From Adenophora triphylla var. japonica (lineage: Eukaryota; Streptophyta; Magnoliopsida; Asterales; Campanulaceae), in contig JAFEMH010001450.1 in the NCBI GenBank assembly GCA_022495995.1, positions 62,001 through 126,000 of the forward strand: a stretch of DNA of 64,000 nt, read 5' to 3'. The notes under the pieces were generated by a model. That model searched no databases and was not told where the DNA came from. It saw only the letters and a list, made by a program, of their open reading frames with translations. Position 1 is the first letter of the stretch; each line of letters opens with the position of its first letter. The position numbers and the translations under genes are program-made. Below, piece by piece: positions 22,271-32,572 of the stretch.

Positions 22271-22433
22271 GATAGTAATCTAGCGACTTGGAAGGGTTTT
22301 CTCGAGAAAATTTGGCTCAAAAATTGAATTTTCTTCTCCTCTTCTTTCTTCTCCCTCGACTGGAAATTGAAAATTGAAAGGTAATGGCGTTTTTGAAATC
22401 TGATTCTGGTTAAGAAATCCAAATTTGCAAATG

Positions 22434-22486
22434 TGTCCGTGCGGACCACTTTACAATGTAAGTGTATCCGCACGGACCACTTTGCA
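22434..22486 (-). promoter_or_regulatory. Tat-A dyad pair upstream of the PMD gene
   Basis: TGTCCGTGCGGAC then CACTTTACA at 22434, and TATCCGCACGGAC then CACTTTGCA at 22465, 31 bp apart. The unit and spacing are the same as at 18521/18552. Confidence 0.65.
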
Positions 22487-22674
22487 GCCCAGACAAAATC
22501 CTTCTTTTGCCCTTATAATTTTTGCCCTTAGTCGTCCAAACGCCATTTCCAGCAAAATCAATGCAGTTTGGTCCCTAAACCAACAAAACAAACACCGACC
22601 GTCATCGTAATCCCGGATCTCGCCAACTAAACGGAAAAACAAACACCGGCCGTCATCGTAAGTCTGAACCCCAA

Positions 22675-22810
22675 GGCGCACACGACTTCAAACACAAATC
22701 CCAAGACGTAAACGCCTTCAAACACAAATCCCAAGGCGCAAACGCCTTCAAACACAAATCCCAAGGCGCAAACGCCTTCAAACACAAATCCCAAGGCACA
22801 AATGCCTTCA
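22675..22810 (+). repeat. Tat-A 3' region array 2 (30-bp units)
   Basis: About five tandem copies of a 30-bp unit containing CCCAAGGCGCAAACGCCTTC. GGCG...CGCC forms a small dyad in each unit. Confidence 0.85.
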
Positions 22811-22944
22811 AAATAAACAAGTCATTTCCCAGGCAGCCATCGTAAGCCCGAACTTTTCCCCAGATGACAAAAAACAAACACAAGGTAAGCACGCCTCTCA
22901 AAAATCAAACACAAGGCAAGCACACCTCCCAAAAATCAAACACA

Positions 22945-23150
22945 AGGCGAGATGCCCCAAGGAACAGTCTCAACACAGGGTGAGAGGCCCCAAGGAACAG
23001 TCTCAACACAGGGCGAGATGCCCCAAGGAACAGTCTCAACACAAGGCGAGACGCCCCAAGGAACAGTCTCAACACAAGGCGAGACGCCCCAAGGAACAGT
23101 CTCAACACAGGGCGAGATGCCCCAAGGAATAGTCTCAACTCAGGTCGAGA
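22945..23150 (+). repeat. Tat-A 3' region array 3 (33-bp units)
   Basis: About six copies of a 33-bp unit (GCGAGATGCCCCAAGGAACA plus GTCTCAACACAGG). Because 33 is a multiple of three, the array is open on both strands (MPQGTVSTQGE repeats on plus, LRLFLGASR repeats on minus). I treat this as a by-product, not a gene. Confidence 0.85.
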
Positions 23151-23319
23151 TACCTCAGAATTGCTCTTACTTAGGTCGAACGCCTACAAATAGTTCCCCA
23201 CAGGTCGAGGCCCCTCAAAAATTGTCCTCACACACGAACTACGATCAGGCTTGATTCCCTTTCGGGATACGTAGGAATCTTATCAAAGGGTTTAGCCATC
23301 CGACCTCAGCGGTCACCCC

Positions 23320-23760
23320 AGGACACCGACACGTCCACATCACCTCAGGACACCTTCACGTCCACACAACTTTCACTCAGGAATCCAACACGTCCTCACA
23401 AAATCTCAGTCAGAGGACACGACCACTTCCTCATACACGACAAACTCACCTCACACACGAACAACGATCAGGATTAATTCCCATTCGGGATACGTAGGAA
23501 TCCTATCAAAGGGTCCAGCCATCCGACCTCAGCAGTCACCCCAACACACCGACACGTTCACCTCACTTCAGGACACCAACACGTCCGTCTCACATCAGGA
23601 CACCGACATGTCCACCTCACTTCAGGACACCGACACGTGCACCTCACTTCAGGACACCAACACGTCCACCTCACATCAGGACACCGACACGTCCACCGCA
23701 CTTCAGGACACCAATACGCCCACCCAAATTTCACCCCAAGACAACGACACATCCTCACCT
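23320..23760 (+). repeat. Tat-A 3' region array 4 (CAGGACACCGACACGTCCAC units)
   Basis: Irregular tandem units of about 27 bp based on CAGGACACCGACACGTCCAC and CTCACTT, from 23320 to about 23760. A longer internal duplication, ATTCGGGATACGTAGGAATC, occurs at both 23263 and 23484. Confidence 0.8.
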
Positions 23761-24061
23761 ATGACCAACATGGTCACCTTCCCTCTCCCGACAAGCGATC
23801 CAGATCAGGACCCTTATCTTTATCGACGACCCCACTTTCTTCATAAGTGACGTCGCCAAGGGCTTCTGTAAGTAATCCAATTCGGATCGCTCCCCATCCG
23901 AGCACACGTGAAACACCGCGGACTCACAAAAACGTGATCCCGAAAACCCGTAACCTCCAAAAAGTCCAAAACCACCAACCAAACCAAGGTAGGACCCTTC
24001 CGGGATAAAATAAAATAGAAGGACTTTTGGGGAATTACAAAAAATAGTCCGCCTGCAAAAG

Positions 24062-24212
24062 TGTCCGCAGTGACCACTTTGCAGGGTGAAAATAATCATG
24101 AAAAAATCCCCTTAAAGTCCACAATATTCTCTCAAATCCAGGAAAACCAAAAAATTGGTTTTGCATAAGTGTCCGCGCGGAACATATTGCAGTTTTTCTA
24201 GGCCTATAAATA
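24062..24212 (+). promoter_or_regulatory. Tat-A LTR promoter: dyad pair and TATA box
   Basis: TGTCCGCAGTGAC then CACTTTGCA at 24062; TGTCCGCGCGGAA then CATATTGCA at 24170 (108 bp apart). TATAAATA follows at 24205, 13 bp after the second dyad unit. Confidence 0.7.
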
Positions 24213-24269
24213 GATGTCTCCCCCTCTAATTTTCTACACACCTCCCTTCTCTCCTCCCTCCCCTCAGCA

Positions 24270-24730
24270 AGCTCGGACAACTCTAAGGTGTCCCAAGCCC
24301 CTCCGGCCCTTCCCAAGGCCTCCTGAGCCACCCCGAGGTGCTCCGAAGCCCTCTCGAAGCCCTGTCGAGCCATCTCAAGACGCTCCCGAAGCCCTACCAG
24401 TCCATCCCGAGCCATTCCGATACATTCCAAAGCATCCCGGAGCCCTACCGGTCCATCCCTAGCAATCTCGAGGGACGCCGAACCTCTGCCCGAATACACC
24501 TAGCAATCCCGAGGCACACCGAACCTCTGCCCGAATACACCTAACCATCCCGAGGTACGCCGAACCACTGCTCGAATACACCTAGACATCCCGAGGCACG
24601 CCGAAGCTCTATTCGCAAACACCGGTACATCCCGAGGCACAACGAAGCTCTGTTCGCAGACACCGGTCCATCCCGAGGCACGCCGAAGCTCTGTCGCAGA
24701 GACCGATCCATCCCGAGGCAATCCCGGTCC
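24270..24730 (+). repeat. Tandem repeats inside the Tat-A LTR
   Basis: Degenerate units based on ATCCCGAGGCACGCCGAACC and TCTGCCCGAATACACCTA, about 41-57 bp each. The related LTR at 39626 carries its own expansion of the same unit with a different copy number (40240-40530). Confidence 0.75.
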
Positions 24731-25098
24731 ATCCCGTCCCGTCCCGGAACACTATTCACACTCAATCAAACACATTCCCCAGCGGAAGATAGACACAAAC
24801 CAACATTGGTAAGGCCTCCTTCCTAATCTCTTTCAATTAATTTCAATACTTAAATACATAGCATACAATGTAGACATCCTTTTCAGAATGCATTTTTAAA
24901 AGCACACACACACACAAATTTTAAAGAAAGAGGGGTACCGAAAGACTCGTGTATACGAGGTGACTTGGGTGAGCTCTACTATTCTCTTCCTGAGGCATAA
25001 CCTGACCTCCGAACTCAAAAATCTCATCACACAACAACAAAATAAAAACAAAGCAAAAACCTCCTTTTCTCAATGTTTTGGGTGCAATCAAAAAGGCG

Positions 25099-25111
25099 TG
25101 GCGACTCTCCG
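25099..25111 (+). other. PBS-like sequence in Tat-A U5
   Basis: GGCGTGGCGACTCTCCG about 70-80 bp before the LTR end; compare the Tat-1 PBS TGGCGACTCCGC. Confidence 0.65.
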
Positions 25112-25179
25112 AGAAAAACGCAGCACGGCCTCGACAGCGGCGAGATGCACGGTCCGCGCGCCAGATTCGGGTAATTTCA

Positions 25180-25680
25180 GAAGTGTGTACCTTGATTGCT
25201 TATGATTGCCTTTGGAACTCCATACCTACTAAAGATGCATTCACAAACAAACTTTGCAACAACTTTAGCATCATTAGTCCGGGTGGCAATAGCTTCCACC
25301 CATTTAGAGACATAATCAACCGCAACAAGAATATACACAAAACCATGGGACGGGGGAAATGGGCCCATAAAGTCAATTCACCAAACATCAAAAATATCAA
25401 CAACAAGATTATAGTGTTGGGGCATCTCATCTTTTTTATCAATGCCACCGGTTCTTTCACACCTATCACATCTTTTGCTAAAATCAAAGGAGTCCCGAAA
25501 AAATGTGGGCCAATAAAGTCCCACTTGGAAGATTTTCCTCGCGGTATTTTGGCCACTAAGGTGACCACCACATTGGAGGTAATGACAAAATTTAAGCACA
25601 CTTTCTTGTTCATGTTCGGGAACGCACCTTCTCAAGAGCTTATCGGGACAAAACTTAATCAAGTAGGGGTTATCCCATAA
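25180..25680 (-). pseudogene. Athila integrase, N-terminal and core part
   Basis: It starts with PDKLLRRCVPEHEQ and the zinc-binding region (FCHYLQCGGHLSG, CDRCERTGGI). After a stop, [22 protein letters not shown] gives the first catalytic D, and [18 protein letters not shown] covers the second. There the family's D is N (GAT to AAT), which should abolish catalysis. The frame ends at the Tat-A LTR junction (25180). Confidence 0.88.
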
Positions 25681-25742
25681 TTCTTCACATCCAACCTAAA
25701 CTTTTGTCTTTGGTCTTTTGTGAAGTGGGGTGGCATCAAATT

Positions 25743-27152
25743 TTACACAATATAGTTCACTAGATCCGCATACCAAGGATCATGGACATTCAAGGCAAGG
25801 AGTTGTTCATGCGAGAAGTTCTCATTCACCAGAATCACTTCTCCATTAATATTGTGATAAGCATAGTCCTCTAACCTAGGTAAAGGGTCCGCCACCACAT
25901 TTTCGGACCCTTTCTTATCTCTAATTTCAATATCAAACTCTTGAAGCAAAAGCATCCATCTCAAGTGTCTAGGTTTAGCAACCTTCTTGTTTAACAAATA
26001 TTTCAAGGCGGAATGACCCGAATAGATTATCACCTTGGACCCTAGCAAATAAGACCTAAACTTTTCTATGGCAAACACCACCGCCAAGAATTCTTTTTCG
26101 GTGGTGGTGTAGTTCACTTGAGCATCATTAAGGGTCCTACTAGCAAAATGAATCACATAAGGTAATTTATCTATCTTTTGCCCCAAGACCGCCCCAATGG
26201 CAAAGTCGGAAGCATCACACACGATTTCAAAGGGGTATGCCCAATCGGGACTAGAGAGGATTGGGGCACAAGTTAACTTCTCTTTCAACAAGTTAAAAGC
26301 ATGCAAACAATCATGATCAAATATGAACTTGGTATCCTTAGCAAGTAGGTTACATAGGGGTTTGCAAATTTTTGAAAAATCTTTAATAAACTACCTATAG
26401 AACTCGGCATGCCCAAGGAAACTCCGAATTACTTTCACATTCATGGGAGGGGGAAGCTTAGCAATTACATCGATTTTTGCCCTGTCTACCTCAATTCCCT
26501 TGTTTGACACTATGTGCCCCAAAATAATTCCATGCTTAACAAAAAAATGACATTTTTCCCAACTCAAGGTCAAGTTGGTTTCAGAACATCTTCTCAAAAC
26601 GGATGTCAAGTTCTCAAGGAAACAATCAAAACTATCTCCATAGACGGAGAAGTCATCCATAAAGACTTCTACACACCTCTCAATCATATCCGAAAAAATG
26701 GAGGTCATGCACCTTTGAAAAGTCGTCGGTGCATTGCAAAGGCCAAATGGCATCCTCCTATAAGCAAAAGTACTGAATGGACATGTGAAGGTGGTTTTAG
26801 ATTGGTCCTAGGGAGCTATAGGGGTTTGATTGTAACCCGAGAAACCATCTAAGAACCAATAATACTCATGTCCCGCCAACCTTTCCAAGATTTGATCAAT
26901 AAAAGGTAAAGGAAAGTGATCCTTTTTGGTGGCAACATTTAACTTCCTTAAGTCTATGCACATCCTAAGGCCCGTCACTTCCCGGGTTGGCACATCCTCT
27001 CCACTCTCATTTTGAATGATGGTGAGACGTGCCTTCTTTGGCACAACTTGAACCGAGCTCACCCACTCACTATCGGCTATTGGGTAAATGATACCCGCAT
27101 CCAAGAGCTTAAGGACCTCTTTCTTAACCGCCTCATCCATGTGAGGGTTCAA
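25743..27152 (-). pseudogene. Athila reverse transcriptase and RNase H
   Basis: RT opens with MDEAVKKEVLKLLDAGIIYP, VVPKKARLTIIQNESGED and the Athila-type block GLRMCIDLRKLNVATKKDHF with FIDQILERLAGHEYY. After a frameshift it continues at 26753 with MPFGLCNAPTTFQRCM, the catalytic FMDDFSVYG, and KCHFFVKHGIILGHIVS. RNase H (26306-25743) has [20 protein letters not shown] and [20 protein letters not shown]. Breaks between the pieces include a stop near 26395 and a shift at about 26810. The domain order and the insert between VVPKK and GLRMCIDLRK identify Athila. Confidence 0.92.
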
Positions 27153-27299
27153 TCGCCTTTACCTTTCCCTAGAAGGATTGGCTCCCTCAATAAGATGAAT
27201 TTTATGCATGCACATGGAAGGGCTAATACCCTTGATATCTTTCAAAATCTACCCTATGGCCTCTTTGTGATCACATAGCACTTTTAACAATTTGGCCTC

Positions 27300-28244
27300 T
27301 TATTCTAGGGTCAAGTCGGAAGCAATAATGACCGAAAAGGTCTCACCCTCTCCTAGGAATACATATTTCAAGTTGGAAGGGAGGGGTTTCATTTCAAGAC
27401 TTAGGGGAGTGACAATAGATGGCTTCATCCTCTCATTGAAATGGCCTAGGGAGTGATATGGGCCGTCAGAAGGATGAAAATCATCAACCTTATCTTCAAT
27501 GGCCAACAAGTGGGAACCCACTTTATCCCTAGTATTCTCACCGCCATTCAACAACTTCTCAATCTCATCACACTCTCTTTCAAAGCTCAAGGTCTCATCT
27601 ACACACTCCTCAATTACATCCACAAAATTACAAGAATTCTCATCATCTAAGGACCTATACATGGCATTAAATACGGAAATTTCTATCCTCTCACTAGCCA
27701 CGGTCATAGATAAGGTCCCATTTCCCACATTTATGATTGTGTTGGTCGTAGCCATAAAGGGACGCCCAAGCAAGATGGGTGAGTCCCGGCTACCACCCTC
27801 ACTTTTGGGCATTTCAAGAACCACAAAATCTACGGGGAAAATGAGTGAGTCCACCTGAACCAAAACATCCTCCACAATGCCCAAAGGTCATTTTATGGAC
27901 CTATCCGCCAATTGAAGGGCCATTGTGGCGGGTTTAAGCTCGTACAAACCCATCTCCTCATAAATATAATAAGGCAAAAGATTAATACTAGCCCTGAGGT
28001 CCAACATGGCCTTCGTCTTACTTGAATTACCCAAAGTAATAGAGATTAAGAAACTCCCGGGGTCTTTCAACTTAGGTGGAAGGGTACGTTGTACCACGAC
28101 ACTAGCATTCTCTCCCATGAACACTTTTTCATCTTTCCCATACCTATGTTTCCTTGAGTTGATTTCTTTGAAAAACTTGGCATAAACCGAGACATTTTTG
28201 ATAACATTCAACAAAGGGAGATTGATGTTTACTTTTGAAAACAT
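27300..28244 (-). pseudogene. Athila protease region
   Basis: The retropepsin segment reads KDPGSFLISITLGN, then AMLDLRASINLLPYYIYEEM, then (after a stop near 27888) VQVDSLIFPVDFVVLEM and ILLGRPFMATTNTIINV. The active site, normally D-L-G-A-S in this lineage, is D-L-R-A-S here (codon AGG, plus 27993-27995), so the enzyme is probably dead. The downstream linker to RT runs to 27300. Confidence 0.88.
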
Positions 28245-28281
28245 TCCATCAATTCTGACATTTGGTGATCAAACTTGTTTC

Positions 28282-29980
28282 TTAGAAATCAATCGGGAAA
28301 TAGTACGGGTTAGCACTAGATGATTCCCCCAAATCCTTTGTACTCTTTTCAACTATAACCACATCCTCATCAACATGAGCATCAATAATAACAACATCAT
28401 CATCTACACTATGAGGTAAGGGAGAAGAAGAAAGAGAAAGTACCTCCTCACCGATTTGCTTTCCATTGTGAAGAGTCATGATGGCCTTAGCTTGGTGAGA
28501 TTGGCTTGGAAAGGTCCTCGTTTTGTTCCCTTGGAGGGACTCCGCAATTTACCCAAGTTGGACTTCCAACTTCTTATAAGCTGCCTCACTATTTTTGGAT
28601 GCTTGTTGTTGATCTGCTCTTAATTGTTGATTTTCTGCCCTCAACTCCTCCATAGAAGCCTCCCATGGTTCTTTATTTTGCTCTTGATGGGCGGGAGGAG
28701 CTTGGGGAGGAAGGGGATTTTGTTGTTGTTGTTGATTGCCTCCCCAATAGAAGTTAGGATGGTTCCTCCACCCCGGATTATAAGTGTTGCTATAGGGATT
28801 ATTTTGAGGGGGCCTTTGCCCATATCCTTGCCCTTGGTTGTATTGGGGAGATCTTTGGTCATAGCCTTGGTTTCCTTGCCCATACTCTTGATTTCCTTGT
28901 CCATAACCACCTTGCATGGCATTCACCTGTTCATTACCAAACATCAGGCCATTTAAATAATCATGAGTAGCATTGGAATTTACCCAACCATAAGCACAAT
29001 AATCATTAATCACATTGGCACTTGAAAAAGAAGCACCTTGCATAGACAATTTATCAATTTTTTGTGCCAAAATGGTCATTTGCCTAGCCATACTCATTAG
29101 CATTCAACTCATGCATGCCCCTATCCTTGGCCCTTGTACCCTTTTATTGAGAATTGGCTCCCAACATTTTAAAAAGCGATTGGGTCTCATCCGGAGTCTT
29201 AAGGCCTAGATTGCCCCCCGGCCGCATTATCAACCATAGTTTGATTCGTGGGATCCAAACCATCATAAAAAGTTTGGTGGAATATTAGCAAAGAAAAGTT
29301 ATGATGGGGGCATTGCATAAGGAGCATCTTAAACCTATCCCAAGCCTTATGAAAGGCCTCTACCGGGTCTTGTTGAAACGTGATAATCTTTTGTCTGATG
29401 CTACCTAAGAGGGAATGAGGGAGATATTTCCTAAGAAAAGCATCATGCAATTGTACCCATGTTGTTATGCTAGTAGGGGGAAGGTACATCAACCAATTCT
29501 TCGCCGCCCCTTTTAAGGCAAAGGGGAAGCATTTTAGCCTCAATTGCTCCTCGGTGACACCCGCCCGTCCCGGAAAGCCCGCAACGGTCATGAGATATTC
29601 TTTTAAAAAGCTTAGGGCATCCTCGGAATAAAGCCCATAGAAGTTAGGCAACATGTTAAAATATTACCCTTTATCTCATGGTTCTTTGCCGCCTCGGTGA
29701 GGACAATGCAAGAGATGGCGGTGTCTACCTTAGGTCTAAGAAAGTCATTCATGGTCGGGGGTACCTCTTTCGCCATTTCAAAATTTACTTCTTCTTCCTC
29801 GGTGGAAGAATTACTCACTTCACAAGAATTGCTACCTTCACTAAGTTCCTCAAAAAGCCCATAAATTGAAGTATCCGAATCCATTCCGGAACCACGAGTG
29901 GGAGTTAAGCTCCTCTCGAACCTATCGATGGCGTTGTTCGCTTGAGCCAACCGGGGGTTCAAGGAACGTCGCCCAAACAT
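28282..29980 (-). pseudogene. Athila gag
   Basis: The N-terminus reads MFGRRSLNPRLAQANNAIDR. After a shift at about 29650, the gag core follows: FYGLYSEDALSFLKEYLM, RLKCFPFALKGAAKNWLMYL, WVQLHDAFLRKYLPHSLLGS and HQTFYDGLDPTNQTMVD. A glutamine/glycine/asparagine-rich part (29103-28549) has GQGNQGYDQRSPQYNQGQG and a coiled tail (LRAENQQLRADQQQ). No zinc knuckle is seen, as usual for Athila. The 28479-28282 piece links to protease. Confidence 0.85.
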
Positions 29981-30014
29981 GCACCAAATAAACTAAACCA
30001 AACAAACACCTAAG

Positions 30015-30032
30015 TCCCCGACAACGACGCCA
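30015..30032 (-). other. Athila primer binding site
   Basis: The minus strand reads TGGCGTCGTTGTCGGGGA, matching the tRNA-Asp type PBS of Athila (TGGCGCCGTTGCCGGGGA) with two C-to-T changes. It starts 7 bases from the LTR end. Confidence 0.85.
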
Positions 30033-30038
30033 AAAACT

Positions 30039-31464
30039 TGATGGCTATAAATTAGATACCCACTTCTTGTTATAATAACCCTCGCAAGTACGAGTGTCGT
30101 TGTAGCAACGTATTAGGTAGGGGTCGAATCCACAAGGACTCAGATTGTTTGGAATAATTCAAATGATGCACAATAACAAATAAAAGGACAAATGGGGGGG
30201 TGGTTTCAACTAGCAAGAGATCACAAAAGAACAAGACTTAAAATTAAGACTAGCAAGAACAAGTAAGCAAGTAGCAACTTAGAGCAAAGTGGAGCAAATA
30301 GATTGATCACACAATAATAAGGAAGGATTTCATGGGATAGATTTCATTTAATCAATATACTATACCATTAATTTGAATAAAGATATTAATTTCTACCTAG
30401 GGCTCAATCACAAAGGTAAAGATTGGATTGGTAAGGTGGCCAACACACAATCTACCTAATCCTAACCAATTACTTTCATAACTCAAGTTCATATAATAGA
30501 AAAGATTTAAGCTTTAGAGATTATAAGAGCCAAACCTAATTAGATTTCAATCAAGAAAACAACAAGGATTCATCACCCAAGCAAACGTCAAAGTTAAAAT
30601 CCCCAATTCCATGGGGGAAATCAACACCCAAGAAGTAAAGAAGGCAAATTAGGAACAAACCAAAATTAAGCCCAAGAAACTTGATTAAGAATGCAAGGAT
30701 GAAAAAGATAGCAATTAATTTAATAAAAACATCAATGGCATAGCATATTTAATTAAACTACATCATACCCATGAAATAAAGAAAACTAGCTACTCATAAT
30801 CATGAAGAAAAGCAAGATATTAATTGAAAATATAACTTTAAAAAGCTTCTCTTGATGGATGAAGAAAAAAAACCCCAATATTTCTCTTTCTACACTCTTG
30901 CCTCCTTATTGTCTACTGGATATTAGCATAACCCTAAAAATTGTAACATTTACTATTTATACTAAATGGGCTAAGGATCAAAATTTGATGAAGATTTGGC
31001 CAAATATACAATTAAGGCCCAAAAATACAAAGGAGGGGTCCAAAGATTGCCATTAATTCCTTAAAAGGACACTGAAAATTGCCTTGGGAGCGTGGTGGAG
31101 CGGCTGGGGCGCATGGACTAGGGCGACCGCCAAGTGGCTTGAGCGGCCGTACAAGAGCTTCGGCCTAACTTGGGCGGTCAACGTTGTCTTGGGCGGCCGC
31201 CTTCCTTTCTTCACTAATCCCCAATAAACCCTTGCCAAGGAAATTTCCAACAGGTCCTTGCAGCTCCAAAATGCCTCTAAAGCCCCCATAGTTTGATCCG
31301 CTCCAGATTTCCATCTTTTGTCCTCTTTAATCACCAAATTTCAGCCCCTTTTTTAACCTGAACTAAACAATACTAACAAAGCAATTAAACTATCATTTTA
31401 CTCGAGAATTTTGCTACAAATAAAGTTTAGAACGTATAAATTGGATATGTAAACATATCCATCA
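30039..31464 (-). repeat. Athila 5' LTR (1426 bp)
   Basis: On the minus strand it begins TGATGGATATG (31464) and ends ATAGCCATCA (30039), with TGATGG/CCATCA terminal inverted repeats. TATAAATA is on the minus strand at 30961-30954. A cluster of G+C-rich decamers lies at 31121-31200. No coding content. Confidence 0.9.
31121..31200 (-). promoter_or_regulatory. Athila LTR cluster of GGGCGGCCGC-like decamers
   Basis: GGGCGACCGC (31121), GAGCGGCCGT (31141), GGGCGGTCAA (31172) and GGGCGGCCGC (31191): spacings 20, 31 and 19 bp, 160-240 bp upstream of the minus-strand TATA. Confidence 0.5.
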
Positions 31465-32509
31465 TTGCCCTCCAACCTGGAGCTCGTAATCCAAATCAGG
31501 AGAGGACACTCCACTTCTGAAACAGTTGATGACCTCCCTACCTGTGAGGTCTTCCACGATCTAGTCGACCAACTCCTTAAACCGTGTGAAATAACTCATG
31601 GTACTTTTTGTCTTACCTTGAGTCATGTTGTTTAGGTCGGTGAAAGTCTTTTTACGAACCCCAACCGTCGAGAATCTGTCTAAGAATTTCTTCTTCATAT
31701 AATCCCATGAAGTGATGCAGCCAATAGTAAGGCCACGAAACCAAGTTAGTGTTGCACCTATGAAGGTGCTGATTAGTGTCTTGCACAGCACGTCATCCTT
31801 AGAAGTGACCAAGCACATAGTTGCCTCAAAGTGCTGCATATGATTCAAGGCATTGGTCGTGACTGAATAATATTCTAGCACGGGTAACTTGAACCCGGCA
31901 GGAGGCCTTTGGTCGAGCATCTCCTTGGGCAAAGGTCGAAGGGTGCAGTCATTTTGCTCGACCTTACCGTTGGCCTCCTTTCTATCTGCCTCCATGCTAT
32001 CCAACCTTCTTTTCAAGTTAAGAAGCTCCCTAGCATCCATGTCGCTCCTTTGATGGGAGACAGAGTTAGATTTTTGTCTCTACTCCCGGTGGGGCTACTC
32101 TTTTTGACCGTCTATCATCATGGTTAAGGGACTCAGGCATCTCGAGCAACTCATCTTGCACGTCATGCAAGCTCTGTAATATCCTAGCTCGCTCCAACAG
32201 AATATCCTTCCTACTAAGGTGAGTAGTTGAGGGACCTGCAGTGTCGCATGCAACTATTCGACCCGTTTGGACTTTCTTAGCTTGTTGGCTTACCCCTTGA
32301 TTGGGCATGGGCCTTTTATGCCTTCTCCCATCTTGTAAACCCGCACCGTCAGCCACACTGTTAGAGCGAGTAGCCCTCCTTGTGGGATTGCCCGGCAGAG
32401 GAGGAGGCAAGTTTGCAGTGCGATTTCCAGCACCTGCCTCAACGTTTCTTACTGTATTCCCAAGCATTGGATCACTGGAGGAAGTTGCGGTATGACCATC
32501 AGACACCAT
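31465..32509 (-). pseudogene. Gypsy-E gag
   Basis: The N-terminal part 32509-32066 is polar and unrecognised (MVSDGHTATSSSDPM, KDILLERARILQSLHDVQDE). After a stop at about 32062, the frame 32040-31561 contains the Retrotrans_gag core: PPAGFKLPVLEYYSVTTNAL, HMQHFEATMCLVTSKDD, TLTWFRGLTIGCITSWDYMK, KKFLDRFSTVGVRKK and YFTRFKELVD. A stop follows (plus 31561), but the same frame goes on with IVEDLTGREVINCF to the Athila junction. It is a gypsy capsid-type protein; sublineage not determined. Confidence 0.85.
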
Positions 32510-32572
32510 ATTTATGGTTTGAGTAAAGTTTCAAGGTCTAGCATTTATCGTTTTTCGGCAATGGAACCAAAC

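Larger units (their letters stand above)
14834..25179 (+). mobile_element. Tat-A: Tat-lineage retrotransposon with two antisense genes and tandem-repeat 3' region
   Basis: Visible plus-strand parts are RNase H-integrase (14834-16504), then antisense DUF7745-like and PMD genes, a 2.9-kb array-rich region and the 3' LTR (23867-25179). Everything 5' of RNase H is displaced by LTR-F and copia-1 and lies off-window. The 3' LTR ends at TTTCA (25179). GAAGT (25180-25184) then starts the interrupted Athila integrase and is the candidate target duplication. Antisense genes between pol and the 3' LTR, and variable tandem repeats there, are known features of some Tat lineages. Confidence 0.85.
23867..25179 (+). 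repeat. Tat-A 3' LTR (1313 bp)
   Basis: It starts TGTAAGTAATCCAATTCGG and ends GGGTAATTTCA. The left edge is set by alignment to the related LTR at 39626 (TGTAAGTACCCCAATCCGG) and the right edge by resumption of Athila integrase. It contains TATAAATA (24205-24212), the dyad pair 24062/24170, a transcribed tandem array (24270-24730) and the PBS-like TGGCGACTC at 25099. Confidence 0.88.
25180..31464 (-). mobile_element. Athila-lineage Ty3/gypsy retrotransposon, interrupted by Tat-A in integrase
   Basis: Minus-strand order is LTR (31464-30039), Asp-type PBS, gag, protease, RT, RNase H, integrase. Integrase stops at 25180 where the Tat-A LTR begins; the remaining integrase and the 3' LTR must lie left of the window. 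The right flank is gypsy-E gag. TTGCC at 31465-31469 is the candidate target duplication. Multiple frameshifts and active-site changes show an old, inactive copy. Confidence 0.9.

Noticed and set aside
22945..23254. Repetitive ORF with 11-residue repeats on plus and a matching one on minus
   Set aside because: It lies entirely in a 33-bp tandem array whose length keeps both strands open; no start context or neighbours support a gene.
23320..23760. CRISPR-like appearance of regularly spaced CAGGACACCGACACG repeats
   Set aside because: Spacers are themselves repeats and vary little, the context is a plant retrotransposon, and no cas genes exist.
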